DNA of 64,000 nt from Rhizobium sp. AC27/96 (GCF_001692325.1 NZ_LXKN01000046.1:62001-126000); one strand, 5' to 3'. Shown: positions 36,027-45,318, counted from the stretch's first letter. Translations and numbers: made by a program. The notes: generated from the sequence alone by a model not told the origin.

Positions 36027-37850
36027 ATGGCCGCTGACGCCCGCATTTCCAAGATTACCGCACGCATCGTCGAGCGCTCGAAGCCGACACGCGAGCGCTA
36101 CCTGGACCGCCTGCGCAACGCTGCAACGAAGGGCGCGCAGCGCTCCGTGCTCGGCTGCGCCAACCTCGCGCATGGCTTCGCAGTCTGTTCCCCCTCCGAG
36201 AAGGATGCACTGGCGGGTGACCGCGTGCCCAATCTCGGAATCATCACCTCCTACAACGACATGCTCTCGGCGCATCAGCCATTCGAGACCTACCCCGCGA
36301 TCATTCGCGAGGCAGCGGCGCAAGTCGGCGGCATCGCCCAGGTAGCAGGCGGCGTGCCCGCCATGTGCGACGGCGTCACGCAAGGACAGCCGGGTATGGA
36401 GCTTTCGCTGTTCTCGCGTGACCTGATTGCCATGTCGGCAGCGGTCGGCCTCTCGCACAACATGTTCGATGCGGCCGTTTTCCTCGGCGTCTGCGACAAG
36501 ATCGTGCCCGGCCTCGTCATCGCCGCCCTCTCCTTCGGACACCTGCCAGCCGTCTTCATTCCGGCCGGGCCGATGACCTCGGGCCTGCCGAATGACGAGA
36601 AGTCGCGCGTGCGCCAGCTCTATGCCGAGGGCAAGGTCGGACGCGCCGAACTGCTGGAAGCGGAATCGAAGTCCTATCATGGTCCCGGCACCTGCACCTT
36701 CTACGGCACCGCCAATTCCAACCAGATGCTGATGGAGATCATGGGCTTCCATATGCCCGGCGCATCCTTCGTCAACCCCGGCACGCCGCTGCGCGAAGCA
36801 CTGACCCGCGAGGCAACCAAGCGTGCGCTTGCGATCACCGCCATGGGCAATGAATTCACACCCGCCGGCGAGATGATCGACGAGCGCTCGATCGTCAACG
36901 GCGTCGTCGGCCTGCATGCGACAGGCGGCTCTACCAACCACACGATGCATATCGTCGCCATGGCGCGCGCCGCCGGCATCGTGCTGACCTGGCAGGATAT
37001 TTCCGAACTTTCCGACATCATCCCGCTGCTTGCCCGCGTCTATCCAAACGGGCTTGCCGACGTGAACCATTTTCACGCAGCCGGCGGCATGGGCTTTCTC
37101 ATCAAGGAGCTCTTGAAGAAGGGATTGCTGCACGACGACGTGCGCACCGTTTACGGCCATGGCCTCGGCAACTACTCCATCGACGTCAAGCTTGGCGCCG
37201 ACGGCAATGTCGCCCGCGAGCCTGCGCCGGAGAAGAGCCATGACCCGAAGGTGCTGGCGAGCATCGAGACACCGTTCCAGGGCAGCGGCGGCTTGAAGAT
37301 GCTGCGCGGCAATATCGGCAAGGCGGTCATCAAGATTTCGGCGGTTAAGCTGGAACGCCACATCGTCGAGGCACCGGCCGTGATCTTCCACGACCAGTTG
37401 GAGATGCAGCAGGCTTTCAAGGACGGCAAGCTGAACCGCGACTTCGTTGCGGTCGTCCGATTCCAGGGCCCGAAGGCCAACGGTATGCCCGAACTGCATA
37501 AGCTGACGCCGGCGCTCGGCGTGCTGCAGGATCGCGGCTTCCGCGTGGCGCTTCTGACCGACGGGCGCATGTCCGGCGCATCGGGCAAGGTGCCGGCTGC
37601 AATCCATGTCACGCCAGAAGCCGTTGACGGCGGCCCGATCGCCCGCATCCGCGAAGGCGACATGATCCGCATCGACGCGATCGCCGGCACGCTGGAAGTG
37701 CTTGTCGACGCCGCAGACATGGCCGAACGCGAACCGGTGACCGCGGACCTCTCCGAAAACGAATTCGGCATGGGCCGCGAGCTCTTCGCTCCCTTCCGCC
37801 ACGCCTCCGGGCCGGCGGACCAGGGCGCAAGCGTCCTGTTCCGCCATTAA
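36027..37850 (+). CDS. edd: Phosphogluconate dehydratase (Entner-Doudoroff)
   Basis: A 607-residue IlvD/Edd-family enzyme. The Fe-S ligand and active-site segments are visible: ITSYNDMLSAHQPFE, PAMCDGVTQGQPGMELS, GVCDKIVPG, HGPGTCTFYGTANSNQML, and GRMSGASGKVPAAIHVTPEA. It dehydrates 6-phosphogluconate to 2-keto-3-deoxy-6-phosphogluconate. The start at 36027 follows GGAGG; the frame is open further upstream but composition falls off. It lies 178 bp after pgl, probably in the same operon or with an extra promoter. The next-step aldolase gene (eda) is not adjacent. Confidence 0.95.
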   Translation: MAADARISKITARIVERSKPTRERYLDRLRNAATKGAQRSVLGCANLAHGFAVCSPSEKDALAGDRVPNLGIITSYNDMLSAHQPFETYPAIIREAAAQVGGIAQVAGGVPAMCDGVTQGQPGMELSLFSRDLIAMSAAVGLSHNMFDAAVFLGVCDKIVPGLVIAALSFGHLPAVFIPAGPMTSGLPNDEKSRVRQLYAEGKVGRAELLEAESKSYHGPGTCTFYGTANSNQMLMEIMGFHMPGASFVNPGTPLREALTREATKRALAITAMGNEFTPAGEMIDERSIVNGVVGLHATGGSTNHTMHIVAMARAAGIVLTWQDISELSDIIPLLARVYPNGLADVNHFHAAGGMGFLIKELLKKGLLHDDVRTVYGHGLGNYSIDVKLGADGNVAREPAPEKSHDPKVLASIETPFQGSGGLKMLRGNIGKAVIKISAVKLERHIVEAPAVIFHDQLEMQQAFKDGKLNRDFVAVVRFQGPKANGMPELHKLTPALGVLQDRGFRVALLTDGRMSGASGKVPAAIHVTPEAVDGGPIARIREGDMIRIDAIAGTLEVLVDAADMAEREPVTADLSENEFGMGRELFAPFRHASGPADQGASVLFRH

Positions 37851-37892
37851 GGCTGCGGCACCGGAATTTGGTAGGACTGCATCGAAGGCCGA

Positions 37893-38819
37893 TCAGGGGG
37901 CCTTCGATGCCGTTGCCTCTGCATTCTCCGGAGCCTTGTCCGTCCATTTCGGCGGAAGGCCGAGGCGTGATCCTACGAAGCCCGCGACACCCGGCGATTT
38001 TCCGAAGACCTTGCATGCCTCGTATTTCGGAGCGCGCCCGACGAGGGCCGCCAGTTTCGCTTTGGAAAGCATGGAAGGCATCGTTCCGAACGGCGTCTTG
38101 CCATTGACCAAGAGCTTGCTGAAATCGTCGCCGAATTTCGCAGCCAGACTATAGGCGTCGCCTTCCTTGGCGACGGTTCCTGAATCGAGAAATGCGTTGG
38201 CGCCGCGTCCCCAGATCATGACGGCCTTCTGCACGCCCTGGCGATCGAGCGCCTCGGCCTCGAGCGAAAGGCTGCCCATGCCGATCGGAATGCGCGGAAC
38301 AGGCACGGGGACGCCAGGCAGCAGCACGCTTTTCGCCACCGATGCGACCTTCGACGCACCGACGGCCGTCGCGTTTGTAGCCTTCACCTGGGTCACGACG
38401 GCGCGAACGGTCAGATCAGCCGGTTCCGACAGACCGACAACGACGAAGCGTTCGCTCAGGCTGGAGCAAAGCGTCCTGTCGACGGCGTTGGTGACGAGAT
38501 TTCGCTGCGCGGATGTGAAAGCAGCGCTTTCGGCTTGCATCGAAAAGGCAGTGGGAATGATCTTCACGGTCTTTGCCGCCAGAACATCGTCCTTGCTCAC
38601 CCTCAGAAGCGAGTGGGCGACGAGCCCATTCGACTTCGTCAGACCGTCATAGGATCGCAGGGATCCTGAACGATCCAATGGCGCGGCAGCGCAGCCCGCC
38701 AATAGGCTCATCGAAAGAACGATCGTCACTATGTTGAACCGACCGGGTCTGACGCCTGCGGCGGCGAGTGAACCTGATATCGCAGCAGTTTCATGATCCG
38801 TGATTAGGTTGATTGACAT
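37893..38819 (-). CDS. Lipoprotein, DUF3313-like, divergent from a TetR regulator
   Basis: A 308-residue protein with a late lipobox, LLAGC, at about residue 42 preceded by RFNIVTIVLSMS; the mature protein would be anchored by its Cys. The mature part has GSLRSYDGLTKSNGLVAHSLLRVSKDDVL, AKTVKIIPTAFS, FVVVGLSEPADLTVRAVVTQVKATNA and GSLSLEAEALDRQGVQKAVMIWGRGA, which resembles the DUF3313 lipoprotein family of unknown function. The N-terminal 40 residues before the lipobox are unusually long; a later start near the hydrophobic stretch is possible. It is probably repressed by the TetR gene across the palindrome at 38857-38899. Confidence 0.75.
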   Translation of the reverse strand: MSINLITDHETAAISGSLAAAGVRPGRFNIVTIVLSMSLLAGCAAAPLDRSGSLRSYDGLTKSNGLVAHSLLRVSKDDVLAAKTVKIIPTAFSMQAESAAFTSAQRNLVTNAVDRTLCSSLSERFVVVGLSEPADLTVRAVVTQVKATNATAVGASKVASVAKSVLLPGVPVPVPRIPIGMGSLSLEAEALDRQGVQKAVMIWGRGANAFLDSGTVAKEGDAYSLAAKFGDDFSKLLVNGKTPFGTMPSMLSKAKLAALVGRAPKYEACKVFGKSPGVAGFVGSRLGLPPKWTDKAPENAEATASKAP

Positions 38820-38856
38820 TGACGTATCGCTCTCCCGCACCCCTCAGGGTTTTCGT

Positions 38857-38899
38857 GCCAACATTAAATATTACACTTGGTGTAAAAATTAATGTTGGC
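38857..38899. promoter_or_regulatory. TetR operator palindrome between lipoprotein and TetR genes
   Basis: GCCAACATTAAATATTACAC (38857-38876) and its inverted partner at 38880-38899 match at 18 of 20 positions around a 3-bp centre. It is the only strong palindrome in the divergent promoter region, 38 bp from the lipoprotein start and 131 bp from the TetR start. Binding by the adjacent TetR protein is inferred. Confidence 0.75.
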
Positions 38900-39030
38900 T
38901 ACTTTGCGGCGGTTGGTGAACGAGGATGCAGAATTATTTCGCCGGAAATAGCGGTGGCAAAACGAGGCATGCGTGGCGAAGCAAGGCGCCATGGTTTGTA
39001 CGCTGCGATGATTTATGGCAGAATTGAGCC

Positions 39031-39639
39031 ATGCAAGACCCCGCCTCAAAACCGGAAAGCCTGCGCGAACAAAAGCGGCGGCTGACATTTCAACGTATTG
39101 TGGATGCTGGACTGAAATCCTTTCTTTCGAAGGGCTATCAGGAAACGACCCTCGACGACATTGCGGCGGCAGCCGGTATCTCCCGTCGGACCTTCTTCTA
39201 TTACTTCAAGAGCAAGGACGAGATTCTACTCGCTCATCAACGCGGGCATATGGAAAGGATCAGGGCCTGCATTCTGGAGAGCGACTCGGCCAAGCAACCG
39301 ATCGATGTCGTCCATGACGCGATACGGAAGCTCATAACACGCCTGCAGGGCCCGGAGCTTCTGGCGACCGCCCGCCTTATGCGGCAAAGCGAGGCATTGC
39401 GCGCCCGCAGACACGGCAACTACCTGCAGCTCGAACAGGCTGTCTATGAGAGCCTGTGCGAGTTGTTTCCAGCCAAGGACAAGGACGGATTGCGGCTGAT
39501 TTCGATGATATCGGTAAGTCCAACGCGCATGGCGGTCGACAATTGGATCGAGCAAGATGGCAGGCGGCCGCTGATCGAATACGTTGAAGATGCGCTCACG
39601 AAATTCCGCGAAGAAATCCGATCCGCCGTCCGGTCATAA
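39031..39639 (+). CDS. TetR/AcrR-family regulator
   Basis: A 202-residue protein. The N-terminal helix-turn-helix is classic TetR: LTFQRIVDAGLKSFLSKGYQETTLDDIAAAAGISRRTFFYYFKSKDEIL (residues about 18-67). The C-terminal region is a helical ligand-binding domain without recognised class. The operator-like palindrome upstream and the divergent lipoprotein gene suggest it represses that gene and itself. The inducer is unknown. Confidence 0.92.
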   Translation: MQDPASKPESLREQKRRLTFQRIVDAGLKSFLSKGYQETTLDDIAAAAGISRRTFFYYFKSKDEILLAHQRGHMERIRACILESDSAKQPIDVVHDAIRKLITRLQGPELLATARLMRQSEALRARRHGNYLQLEQAVYESLCELFPAKDKDGLRLISMISVSPTRMAVDNWIEQDGRRPLIEYVEDALTKFREEIRSAVRS

Positions 39640-39658
39640 CTTTATTTCGGGATCCCGG

Positions 39659-40072
39659 TCATGCCCTGATATCGAGCACGCGGTTCTTGTGCGCCGGGTG
39701 GGTGCTGTAGACGAAGATCTTGTTCATTTCCTTCTCCGTGAGGAGGCGCAGGAAACGGACTTCCACCGTGTTGTTGGGGAAGACCTTCATCAGCACGCAG
39801 CCGACCTTGCTGATGCGCGCGTCGGGAATATCCAGGTAGAATTGCTTCGGCAGATTATACTGGGTGAGGATCGCCAGAACGGCGCTGCTCTGCGAAATGC
39901 GGATGATATCGCAGCGGCGAGAGGCCAGGTTCATCACACCCTTTTCGGTGTATTCCAGCCGCGCCGCGTTCATCGTGTCTTCCATGCGGAACCGCACTTC
40001 GCGGTCATACATGAAGGATTCTTCTTTATTAAGGAAATGCTGACCTGAATTAGCTCTGCCGAAAGCAGCCAT
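39659..40072 (-). CDS. PilZ-like small protein (possible c-di-GMP effector)
   Basis: A 137-residue soluble protein. The middle and C-terminal parts (NLASRRCDIIRISQSSAVLAILTQYNLPKQFYLDIPDARISKVGCVLMKVFPNNTVEVRFLRLL) have the strand pattern and spacing of PilZ-fold proteins common in rhizobia. The paired RR upstream of the ISQSSA segment is at the place of the RxxxR c-di-GMP motif but is shorter than canonical. I therefore call it PilZ-like, and c-di-GMP binding is uncertain. A small inverted repeat (TCCCTG...CAGGGA, 40082-40103) lies just before its start. Confidence 0.6.
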   Translation of the reverse strand: MAAFGRANSGQHFLNKEESFMYDREVRFRMEDTMNAARLEYTEKGVMNLASRRCDIIRISQSSAVLAILTQYNLPKQFYLDIPDARISKVGCVLMKVFPNNTVEVRFLRLLTEKEMNKIFVYSTHPAHKNRVLDIRA

Positions 40073-40141
40073 CTGAGTAAATCCCTGGAGTATATTTCAG
40101 GGACGAGACTATCAGCGGGTCTTTAACAGAAGGTTTGAAGG

Positions 40142-40188
40142 CGCCGGCCCAAATTGAATTTTGTCGTTGGTCTTTGCTTGGGCCGGCG
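40142..40188 (-). terminator. Hairpin at the end of the agl operon
   Basis: CGCCGGCCCAA at 40142-40152 pairs perfectly with TTGGGCCGGCG at 40178-40188. The loop is long (25 bases) and no T run follows on the minus strand, so it may be a transcript-end stabiliser rather than a classic terminator. It lies 22 bp past the aglK stop. Confidence 0.6.
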
Positions 40189-40209
40189 TCGTTTCGTAAA
40201 TGCGGTCAA

Positions 40210-41301
40210 CTATTGCTTGCGATAGCTATGACCATCGGCATCGAAGAGATGCAGTTTCTGTCGGTCGGCGGCAAAGCGCATCTTGTGGCCGCGCTGGATA
40301 TCGGTGATGCCCGGGATCTTGACGATGATCGGCTCGCCATCCACCAGACCTTCGATATAGAGCTGCGTCACTTCGCCGAGCGCTTCGACGATGGAGACCT
40401 CGCCTTCGAAAAGATAGTTTTCGTCGGTCGCAATGCGCAGGTCCTCCGGGCGAACGCCGAAGCTCGCGGACTTGCCCTTCTCGGACGCCTGCGTGGGCAC
40501 ATCCAGCGTCACCGACTTGCCGCCCTTAAGCGTCACGGTCGTCGTCGCGCCGGTGTCCGTCACGGTCGCCGGAATGATGTTCATCGCCGGAGAGCCGATG
40601 AACTTGGCGACGAAGAGGTTGGCCGGGCGTTCGTAGAGTTCGAGCGGCGCGCCCACCTGCTCGACGCGGCCGGCCGACAGCACGACGATGCGGTCGGCAA
40701 GCGTCATGGCCTCCACCTGGTCGTGGGTGACGTAGATCATCGTCGTCTCGGGCATGGAATCGCTGAGCTTGGCGATCTCGATGCGGGTCGCGACGCGAAG
40801 CGCGGCATCCAGGTTCGACAACGGCTCGTCGAAGAGGAAGACCTTCGGGTTACGGCAGATGGCGCGGCCGATGGCGACGCGCTGACGCTGGCCACCCGAG
40901 AGAGCTTTCGGCAGACGTTCGAGATATTGGGTGAGCTGCAGGCTGGCGGCTGCCGCGCGAACGCGACGGTCGATCTCCTGCTTGCTTTCGCCGGCGATCC
41001 GCATGCCGAATGCCATGTTGTCGTAGACCGTCATGTGCGGATAGAGCGCGTAGGATTGGAAGACCATGGCGATGCCGCGCCTGGAAGGCGGAACCTCGTT
41101 CACCTTCTGCCCGGCAATGAGCATGTCGCCCGCGGTGATGCTCTCCAGCCCGGCGATCATGCGCAGCAAGGTGGACTTGCCGCAACCGGAAGGACCCACG
41201 AAGACGATGAATTCACCCTCGTTGATCTCCAGATCGATGCCGTGCAGAACATGCACGTTGCCATAGGATTTTCTTATATCCTTCAGAACAAGTCCCGTCA
41301 T
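40210..41301 (-). CDS. aglK: Alpha-glucoside ABC transporter ATPase AglK
   Basis: A 363-residue MalK-type ABC ATPase with Walker A GPSGCGKST, signature LSGGQRQRVAIGRAI, Walker B VFLFDEPLSNLDAALR, and the switch segment YVTHDQVEAMTLAD. The C-terminal regulatory TOBE domain follows from about residue 235. It drives uptake through AglF/AglG. The order E-F-G-A-K on the minus strand matches the aglEFGAK operon known in Sinorhizobium for sucrose, maltose and trehalose. The start at 41301 (MTGLVLKDIRKSYG) is usual for the family; 24 bp separate it from aglA. Confidence 0.94.
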   Translation of the reverse strand: MTGLVLKDIRKSYGNVHVLHGIDLEINEGEFIVFVGPSGCGKSTLLRMIAGLESITAGDMLIAGQKVNEVPPSRRGIAMVFQSYALYPHMTVYDNMAFGMRIAGESKQEIDRRVRAAAASLQLTQYLERLPKALSGGQRQRVAIGRAICRNPKVFLFDEPLSNLDAALRVATRIEIAKLSDSMPETTMIYVTHDQVEAMTLADRIVVLSAGRVEQVGAPLELYERPANLFVAKFIGSPAMNIIPATVTDTGATTTVTLKGGKSVTLDVPTQASEKGKSASFGVRPEDLRIATDENYLFEGEVSIVEALGEVTQLYIEGLVDGEPIIVKIPGITDIQRGHKMRFAADRQKLHLFDADGHSYRKQ

Positions 41302-41324
41302 GTGTTCTTCCTCCTCCCAAGGGC

Positions 41325-42977
41325 TCAGGCAAGACGCGCGAAATAAGCGCCCCATGCCGGAATATCGATCTTGTTGCCGTAGTTGTTGCTGTTAAAGCCA
41401 TGCCCCGTCAACGCTTGCCACTGCCCCTCCGGCAAGGTTGCCAGCGCTTCGACCGCGCTCATATTGAAGGCGCAGAGAATGGTCTCGTTGCCGTAGGTGC
41501 GGGTAAAGATGAGTATGTCGCCCTGCGGATCCACAAAGGCGATCTCGCCCTTGGCGAAGGCCGGATATTGCTTGCGGAAGGCGAGGAAGCGACGATACTG
41601 CTCCAGCACCGAGTTCTCGTCGCCCTGCTGCACGCTGACCGCGCGCAGGATGTGTTCGACAGGCACGGGCAGCCAGGGCTTGACCGTGGAAAAGCCGCCC
41701 TGTGCGACCTGGCTGTCCCAGACCATCGGTGTGCGGCAGCCGTCGCGGCCCTTGAATTCCGGCCAGAACTGGATGCCATAGGGGTCCTGCAGATCCTGAT
41801 AGGCAAGGTCGGCTTCGGTGAGCGCCAGCTCTTCACCCTGATAAAGGCAGACGGAGCCGCGCAAGGTCAGCAGCAGCGCTGCGTAGAGCTTGGCGAAGGC
41901 ATCGCGGTCGGCAACCAGGCTGCCCCAGCGGCTGACGTGGCGCACGACGTCATGGTTGGAGAATGCCCAGCAGGCCCAGCCTTCGGGAGCGGCGGCATCG
42001 AAATCCTTCATCACCTCTTCGACACGCTCCGGTGACAGAGCGTCGGGTGCCAGAAACTCGAAGGCGTAGCACATATGCATCTTGTCGCCGCCGGAGGTGT
42101 ATTCGCCGACGATCTCGAGACCGCGCTGGCTGTCACCCACTTCGCCGACGGCTGCAATCGCCGGATATTCATCGAGGACGGCGCGGAAACGCTTGAGGAA
42201 CTTCAGGTTCTCCGGACGGTTCTTGTCGTAGAGATGCTCCTGGAAATTATAGGGATTGACCGCCGGCGCCGTCGAGGCGTTGCGGCGGGAAGGTTCCAGC
42301 GCCGGGTTGTCGCGCAATTCCTTGTCATGGAAGTAGAAATTGATGGTGTCGAGCCGGAAGCCATCGACGCCGCGGTCGAGCCAGAAACGCACGACATCCA
42401 GCAGCCTGTCCTGCACTTCCGGATTATGCAGGTTCATGTCCGGCTGCGAGGTCAGGAAGTTGTGCATGTAATATTGCATGCGGGTCGGATCCCACGCCCA
42501 GGCCGAGCCGCCGAAGATCGACAGCCAGTTGTTGGGCGGGGTGCCGTCCGGCTTGGCATCGGCCCAGACGTACCAGTCGGCCTTGGGATTGTCTCTGCTC
42601 GAGCGGCTTTCGACAAACCAGGGATGACGATCCGAGCTGTGCGACAGCACTAGATCGATCATCACCTTGATGCCGAGGCGGTGGGCTTCCGCGACCATCG
42701 CATCGAAATCGGCGAGCGAGCCGAAGATCGGGTCGACATCTTCATAGTTGGAGACGTCATAGCCGAAATCGCGCATCGGCGAGGTGAAGAAAGGCGAGAC
42801 CCAGATCGCGTCGACACCGAGGGCCGCAACATGCGGCAGCCGAACGGCGATCCCCTTGAGGTCGCCGATGCCATCGCCATTCGAGTCCTGGTAGGAGCGC
42901 GGATAGATCTGGTAGATCACCGCGCCGCGCCACCAGTCCTTGTCAACGGCCGAAATCGATTGAGGGGCAATGCTCAT
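41325..42977 (-). CDS. aglA: Alpha-glucosidase (GH13) AglA
   Basis: A 550-residue cytosolic glycoside hydrolase of family 13. Conserved regions in order: DLVLSHSSDRHPWF, GFRLDTINFY with the nucleophile Asp210, AAVGEVGD with the acid/base Glu279, and FSNHDVVRH with Asp343. It has no signal peptide, so it acts on sugars after uptake, hydrolysing imported disaccharides such as sucrose, maltose or trehalose to monosaccharides. Glucose then passes, after phosphorylation, to the zwf-pgl-edd route in this window. The start at 42977 is set by the family opening WWRGAVIYQIYPRSYQD; the frame is open for 450 bp upstream without meaning. Confidence 0.95.
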   Translation of the reverse strand: MSIAPQSISAVDKDWWRGAVIYQIYPRSYQDSNGDGIGDLKGIAVRLPHVAALGVDAIWVSPFFTSPMRDFGYDVSNYEDVDPIFGSLADFDAMVAEAHRLGIKVMIDLVLSHSSDRHPWFVESRSSRDNPKADWYVWADAKPDGTPPNNWLSIFGGSAWAWDPTRMQYYMHNFLTSQPDMNLHNPEVQDRLLDVVRFWLDRGVDGFRLDTINFYFHDKELRDNPALEPSRRNASTAPAVNPYNFQEHLYDKNRPENLKFLKRFRAVLDEYPAIAAVGEVGDSQRGLEIVGEYTSGGDKMHMCYAFEFLAPDALSPERVEEVMKDFDAAAPEGWACWAFSNHDVVRHVSRWGSLVADRDAFAKLYAALLLTLRGSVCLYQGEELALTEADLAYQDLQDPYGIQFWPEFKGRDGCRTPMVWDSQVAQGGFSTVKPWLPVPVEHILRAVSVQQGDENSVLEQYRRFLAFRKQYPAFAKGEIAFVDPQGDILIFTRTYGNETILCAFNMSAVEALATLPEGQWQALTGHGFNSNNYGNKIDIPAWGAYFARLA

Positions 42978-43012
42978 GCTAGTAGGTCCTGTTGGATTGG
43001 GATGGTCTTGGA

Positions 43013-44176
43013 TCAGCCCCCCTTCACCGACCCGGCGAGCAGACCGCGCACGAGATAGCGCTGCAGACCGAAGAAGACGAGGAGCGGAATAAGGATGGTA
43101 ACGAAAGCCGAGGCCGTCAGGATTTCCCAGTTGCCGCCGCGAGAACCGAGCAGCGCGTTCAGGGCCGCCGTCAGGACCAGGTGATCCTTGTCCGTGCCGA
43201 GGAACACCATGGCGATCAGCAGGTCGTTCCAGACCCACAAGAACTGGAAGATCGCGAAGGAGGCCAGAGCCGGGAAGGATAGCGGCAGGATGATCTTGAC
43301 GAAGATGTCGAAATCGCTGGCGCCATCGACGCGCGCGGATTCGATGATCTCCTTCGGCAGGCCGGCAATGTAATTGCGCAGCAGATAGATGGCGAGCGGC
43401 AGGCCGAAGGCCGTATGCGCGAGCCATATGCCCGGATAGGTCTTCGATGGTACGCCGAAGATCTGGCCGATCTCGTTATAGATGCGCAGAAGCGGGATCA
43501 GCGACATCTGCAGCGGCACGACGATCAGGCCGACCACGAGCGCGATCAGCAAGGCGCGGCCCGGGAAATCCATCCAGGCAAGCGCATAGGCAGCAAAAGC
43601 GGCGATCAGGATCGGAATGACCGTTGCCGGGATCGTCACCGTCAGCGAATTGATGAAGGATTGGCCGATGCCCTCACCGCCAAGCACGGAGCGATAGTTG
43701 TCGAAGGTGAACTGCGGCGGTGTGGCGATGGTCAGATAGACGCGCTTGCTGCGGGCGTCGGCTTCGAAAGGACCGGTTTTCTGATAGCGATAGCTGCCAT
43801 CAGCATTGACCGTGAGTGTTTCACCATTGCCGAGATCGGCGGCTGAGCCGACCTTGTAGGCAGCCGGCTCCTGCACGCGCAGGCCGAAGGACTGGATCTT
43901 GCCGTTGCCGCTGTTGCCTTCGCCGGCAACCGTACCCGAGATAACGTAATTGGCGCCGTCCTGTTTTGCCTTGTCCGGGCCATCGAGACGGACGGCCGCC
44001 GTCTGCGACGAGCCGGAGAAAGCCGTCCACCAGCCGGAGACGACGATCTGGTCCTTGTCGCGGATAGCGGTGACGAAGATGCCGAGCGTCGGCAGCAGCC
44101 AGAGGAGAACGATGAGCAGCACCGCGGCATGAACGAAGATGCGGGCGGGGCCGATGCGACCGAGAGTTCCAATCAT
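43013..44176 (-). CDS. aglG: Alpha-glucoside ABC transporter permease AglG
   Basis: A 387-residue permease. After the first membrane helix (AAVLLIVLLWLLPTLGIFVTAI) there is an insertion of about 110 residues facing the periplasm (RDKDQIVVSGWWTAF to KRVYLTIATPPQF), then five more helices and the EAA loop EIIESARVDGASDFDIFVKIILPLSFPALAS. The insertion is not present in MalG-type permeases but agrees with the greater length I recall for rhizobial AglG proteins. It starts 1 bp after the aglF stop, indicating translational coupling. Confidence 0.93.
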   Translation of the reverse strand: MIGTLGRIGPARIFVHAAVLLIVLLWLLPTLGIFVTAIRDKDQIVVSGWWTAFSGSSQTAAVRLDGPDKAKQDGANYVISGTVAGEGNSGNGKIQSFGLRVQEPAAYKVGSAADLGNGETLTVNADGSYRYQKTGPFEADARSKRVYLTIATPPQFTFDNYRSVLGGEGIGQSFINSLTVTIPATVIPILIAAFAAYALAWMDFPGRALLIALVVGLIVVPLQMSLIPLLRIYNEIGQIFGVPSKTYPGIWLAHTAFGLPLAIYLLRNYIAGLPKEIIESARVDGASDFDIFVKIILPLSFPALASFAIFQFLWVWNDLLIAMVFLGTDKDHLVLTAALNALLGSRGGNWEILTASAFVTILIPLLVFFGLQRYLVRGLLAGSVKGG

Positions 44177-44177
44177 G

Positions 44178-45194
44178 TCAGCGCCCCTTCGTTTCTGCGT
44201 TTGCACGACGAATGTTCCAGATCATGATCGGCGTCACAGCCGCCATGATGACGAGCGCGATAACGGCGCTTCGGCCGCTGTCGCCGCCGCCGCGGAACAT
44301 CCAGTTGAACATCAGGTTGGCGAGCACCATCGTGTTCCATTGACCGTTGGTCATGGTGAGCACGATGTCGAAGACCTTGAGGACGAGAATGGTGATGGTG
44401 GTCCAGACGGTGGCGATCGTGCCCCAGACCTGCGGAACCATGATCTTCCAGAAGATCTGCCAGCCATTGGCGCCGTCGATGACGGCTGCCTCGATGGTTT
44501 CCTCGGGGATGCCGCGCAATGCAGCCGACAGTATGACCATGGCAAAGCCGGTCTGGATCCAGATCAGCATGACCATGAGGAAGAAGTTGTTCCAGAACGG
44601 AATGGTGATCCAGACCTCCGGCGTGCCGCCGAAAAGCTGGACGACGGCATTCAGCAAGCCGATCTGCGCGTCTGTACCGCCGCGATATTCGTAGATGAAC
44701 TTCCAGATGACCGAGGCGCCGACAAAGGAAATCGCCATCGGCATGAAGATGACGGCCTTGGCGATGTTGCCCCACCAGATGCGGTCGGTCATGACGGCGA
44801 TGACGAGGCCGAAGAAGGTGCAGGCGGCCGGCACGACGGCGAGCCAGAGGATGTTGTTGAAGATCGACTGGCGGAATTCGGTGTCGTAGAAGGCCCAGAC
44901 ATAATTGGCGCCGCCGACGAACTGGCTGCCGTCAGGCCCGTAGAAGGACAGGATGAGGGTCGCGATCACCGGATAGACGAGGTAGACGACCAGCAGGAAA
45001 ATCGCCGGGCCCAGGAAGAGCCAGGGGCGGATCAGGCCACGGCGGCGCAGGTTGACGGCGGCCGCATGGACCTCGGTCCCTTCCTTTGCCGGGAAAATTA
45101 CGTCCAGAAGCTTGTTGGAACACCAGAAATAGGCGGCACAAAAGGCAACGCCGAATATCATGGCTCCAATCGCCGACACGATCTGCGAAAACAT
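44178..45194 (-). CDS. aglF: Alpha-glucoside ABC transporter permease AglF
   Basis: A 338-residue permease of the MalF type with about seven hydrophobic segments: an N-terminal pair (residues 5-30 and 55-80), then core helices and the EAA loop EETIEAAVIDGANGWQIFWKIMVPQVWGT. It forms the channel with AglG. The start at 45194 has GGGAGGGAAGG upstream and is preferred over an ATG at 45269. The gap to aglE is about 125 bp. Confidence 0.94.
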   Translation of the reverse strand: MFSQIVSAIGAMIFGVAFCAAYFWCSNKLLDVIFPAKEGTEVHAAAVNLRRRGLIRPWLFLGPAIFLLVVYLVYPVIATLILSFYGPDGSQFVGGANYVWAFYDTEFRQSIFNNILWLAVVPAACTFFGLVIAVMTDRIWWGNIAKAVIFMPMAISFVGASVIWKFIYEYRGGTDAQIGLLNAVVQLFGGTPEVWITIPFWNNFFLMVMLIWIQTGFAMVILSAALRGIPEETIEAAVIDGANGWQIFWKIMVPQVWGTIATVWTTITILVLKVFDIVLTMTNGQWNTMVLANLMFNWMFRGGGDSGRSAVIALVIMAAVTPIMIWNIRRANAETKGR

Positions 45195-45318
45195 CCTTCC
45201 CTCCCCGAATTGACCTTCTTGAGACCACCCGTCCGACATCGGCCGCGCACGAAATGCGCGCCGCGACATGGTGCATGGCGTCGCCGGAACCTGCCGGCGA
45301 CGCTTGGCTCGTTAAGTC

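Noticed and set aside
35679..37847. A 722-codon open frame antisense to edd and pgl, with similar long antisense frames opposite mmsA, puuA/puuB, zwf and flhA
   Set aside because: Each lies opposite a gene with clear motifs, and its translation has the Arg/Ala/Asp/Gly-rich, motif-free look of a shadow produced by GC-rich third positions.
42978..43427. 150-codon upstream extension in frame with aglA
   Set aside because: The region codes for the C-terminal part of AglG in another frame, and GH13 homology begins only at the ATG at 42977.
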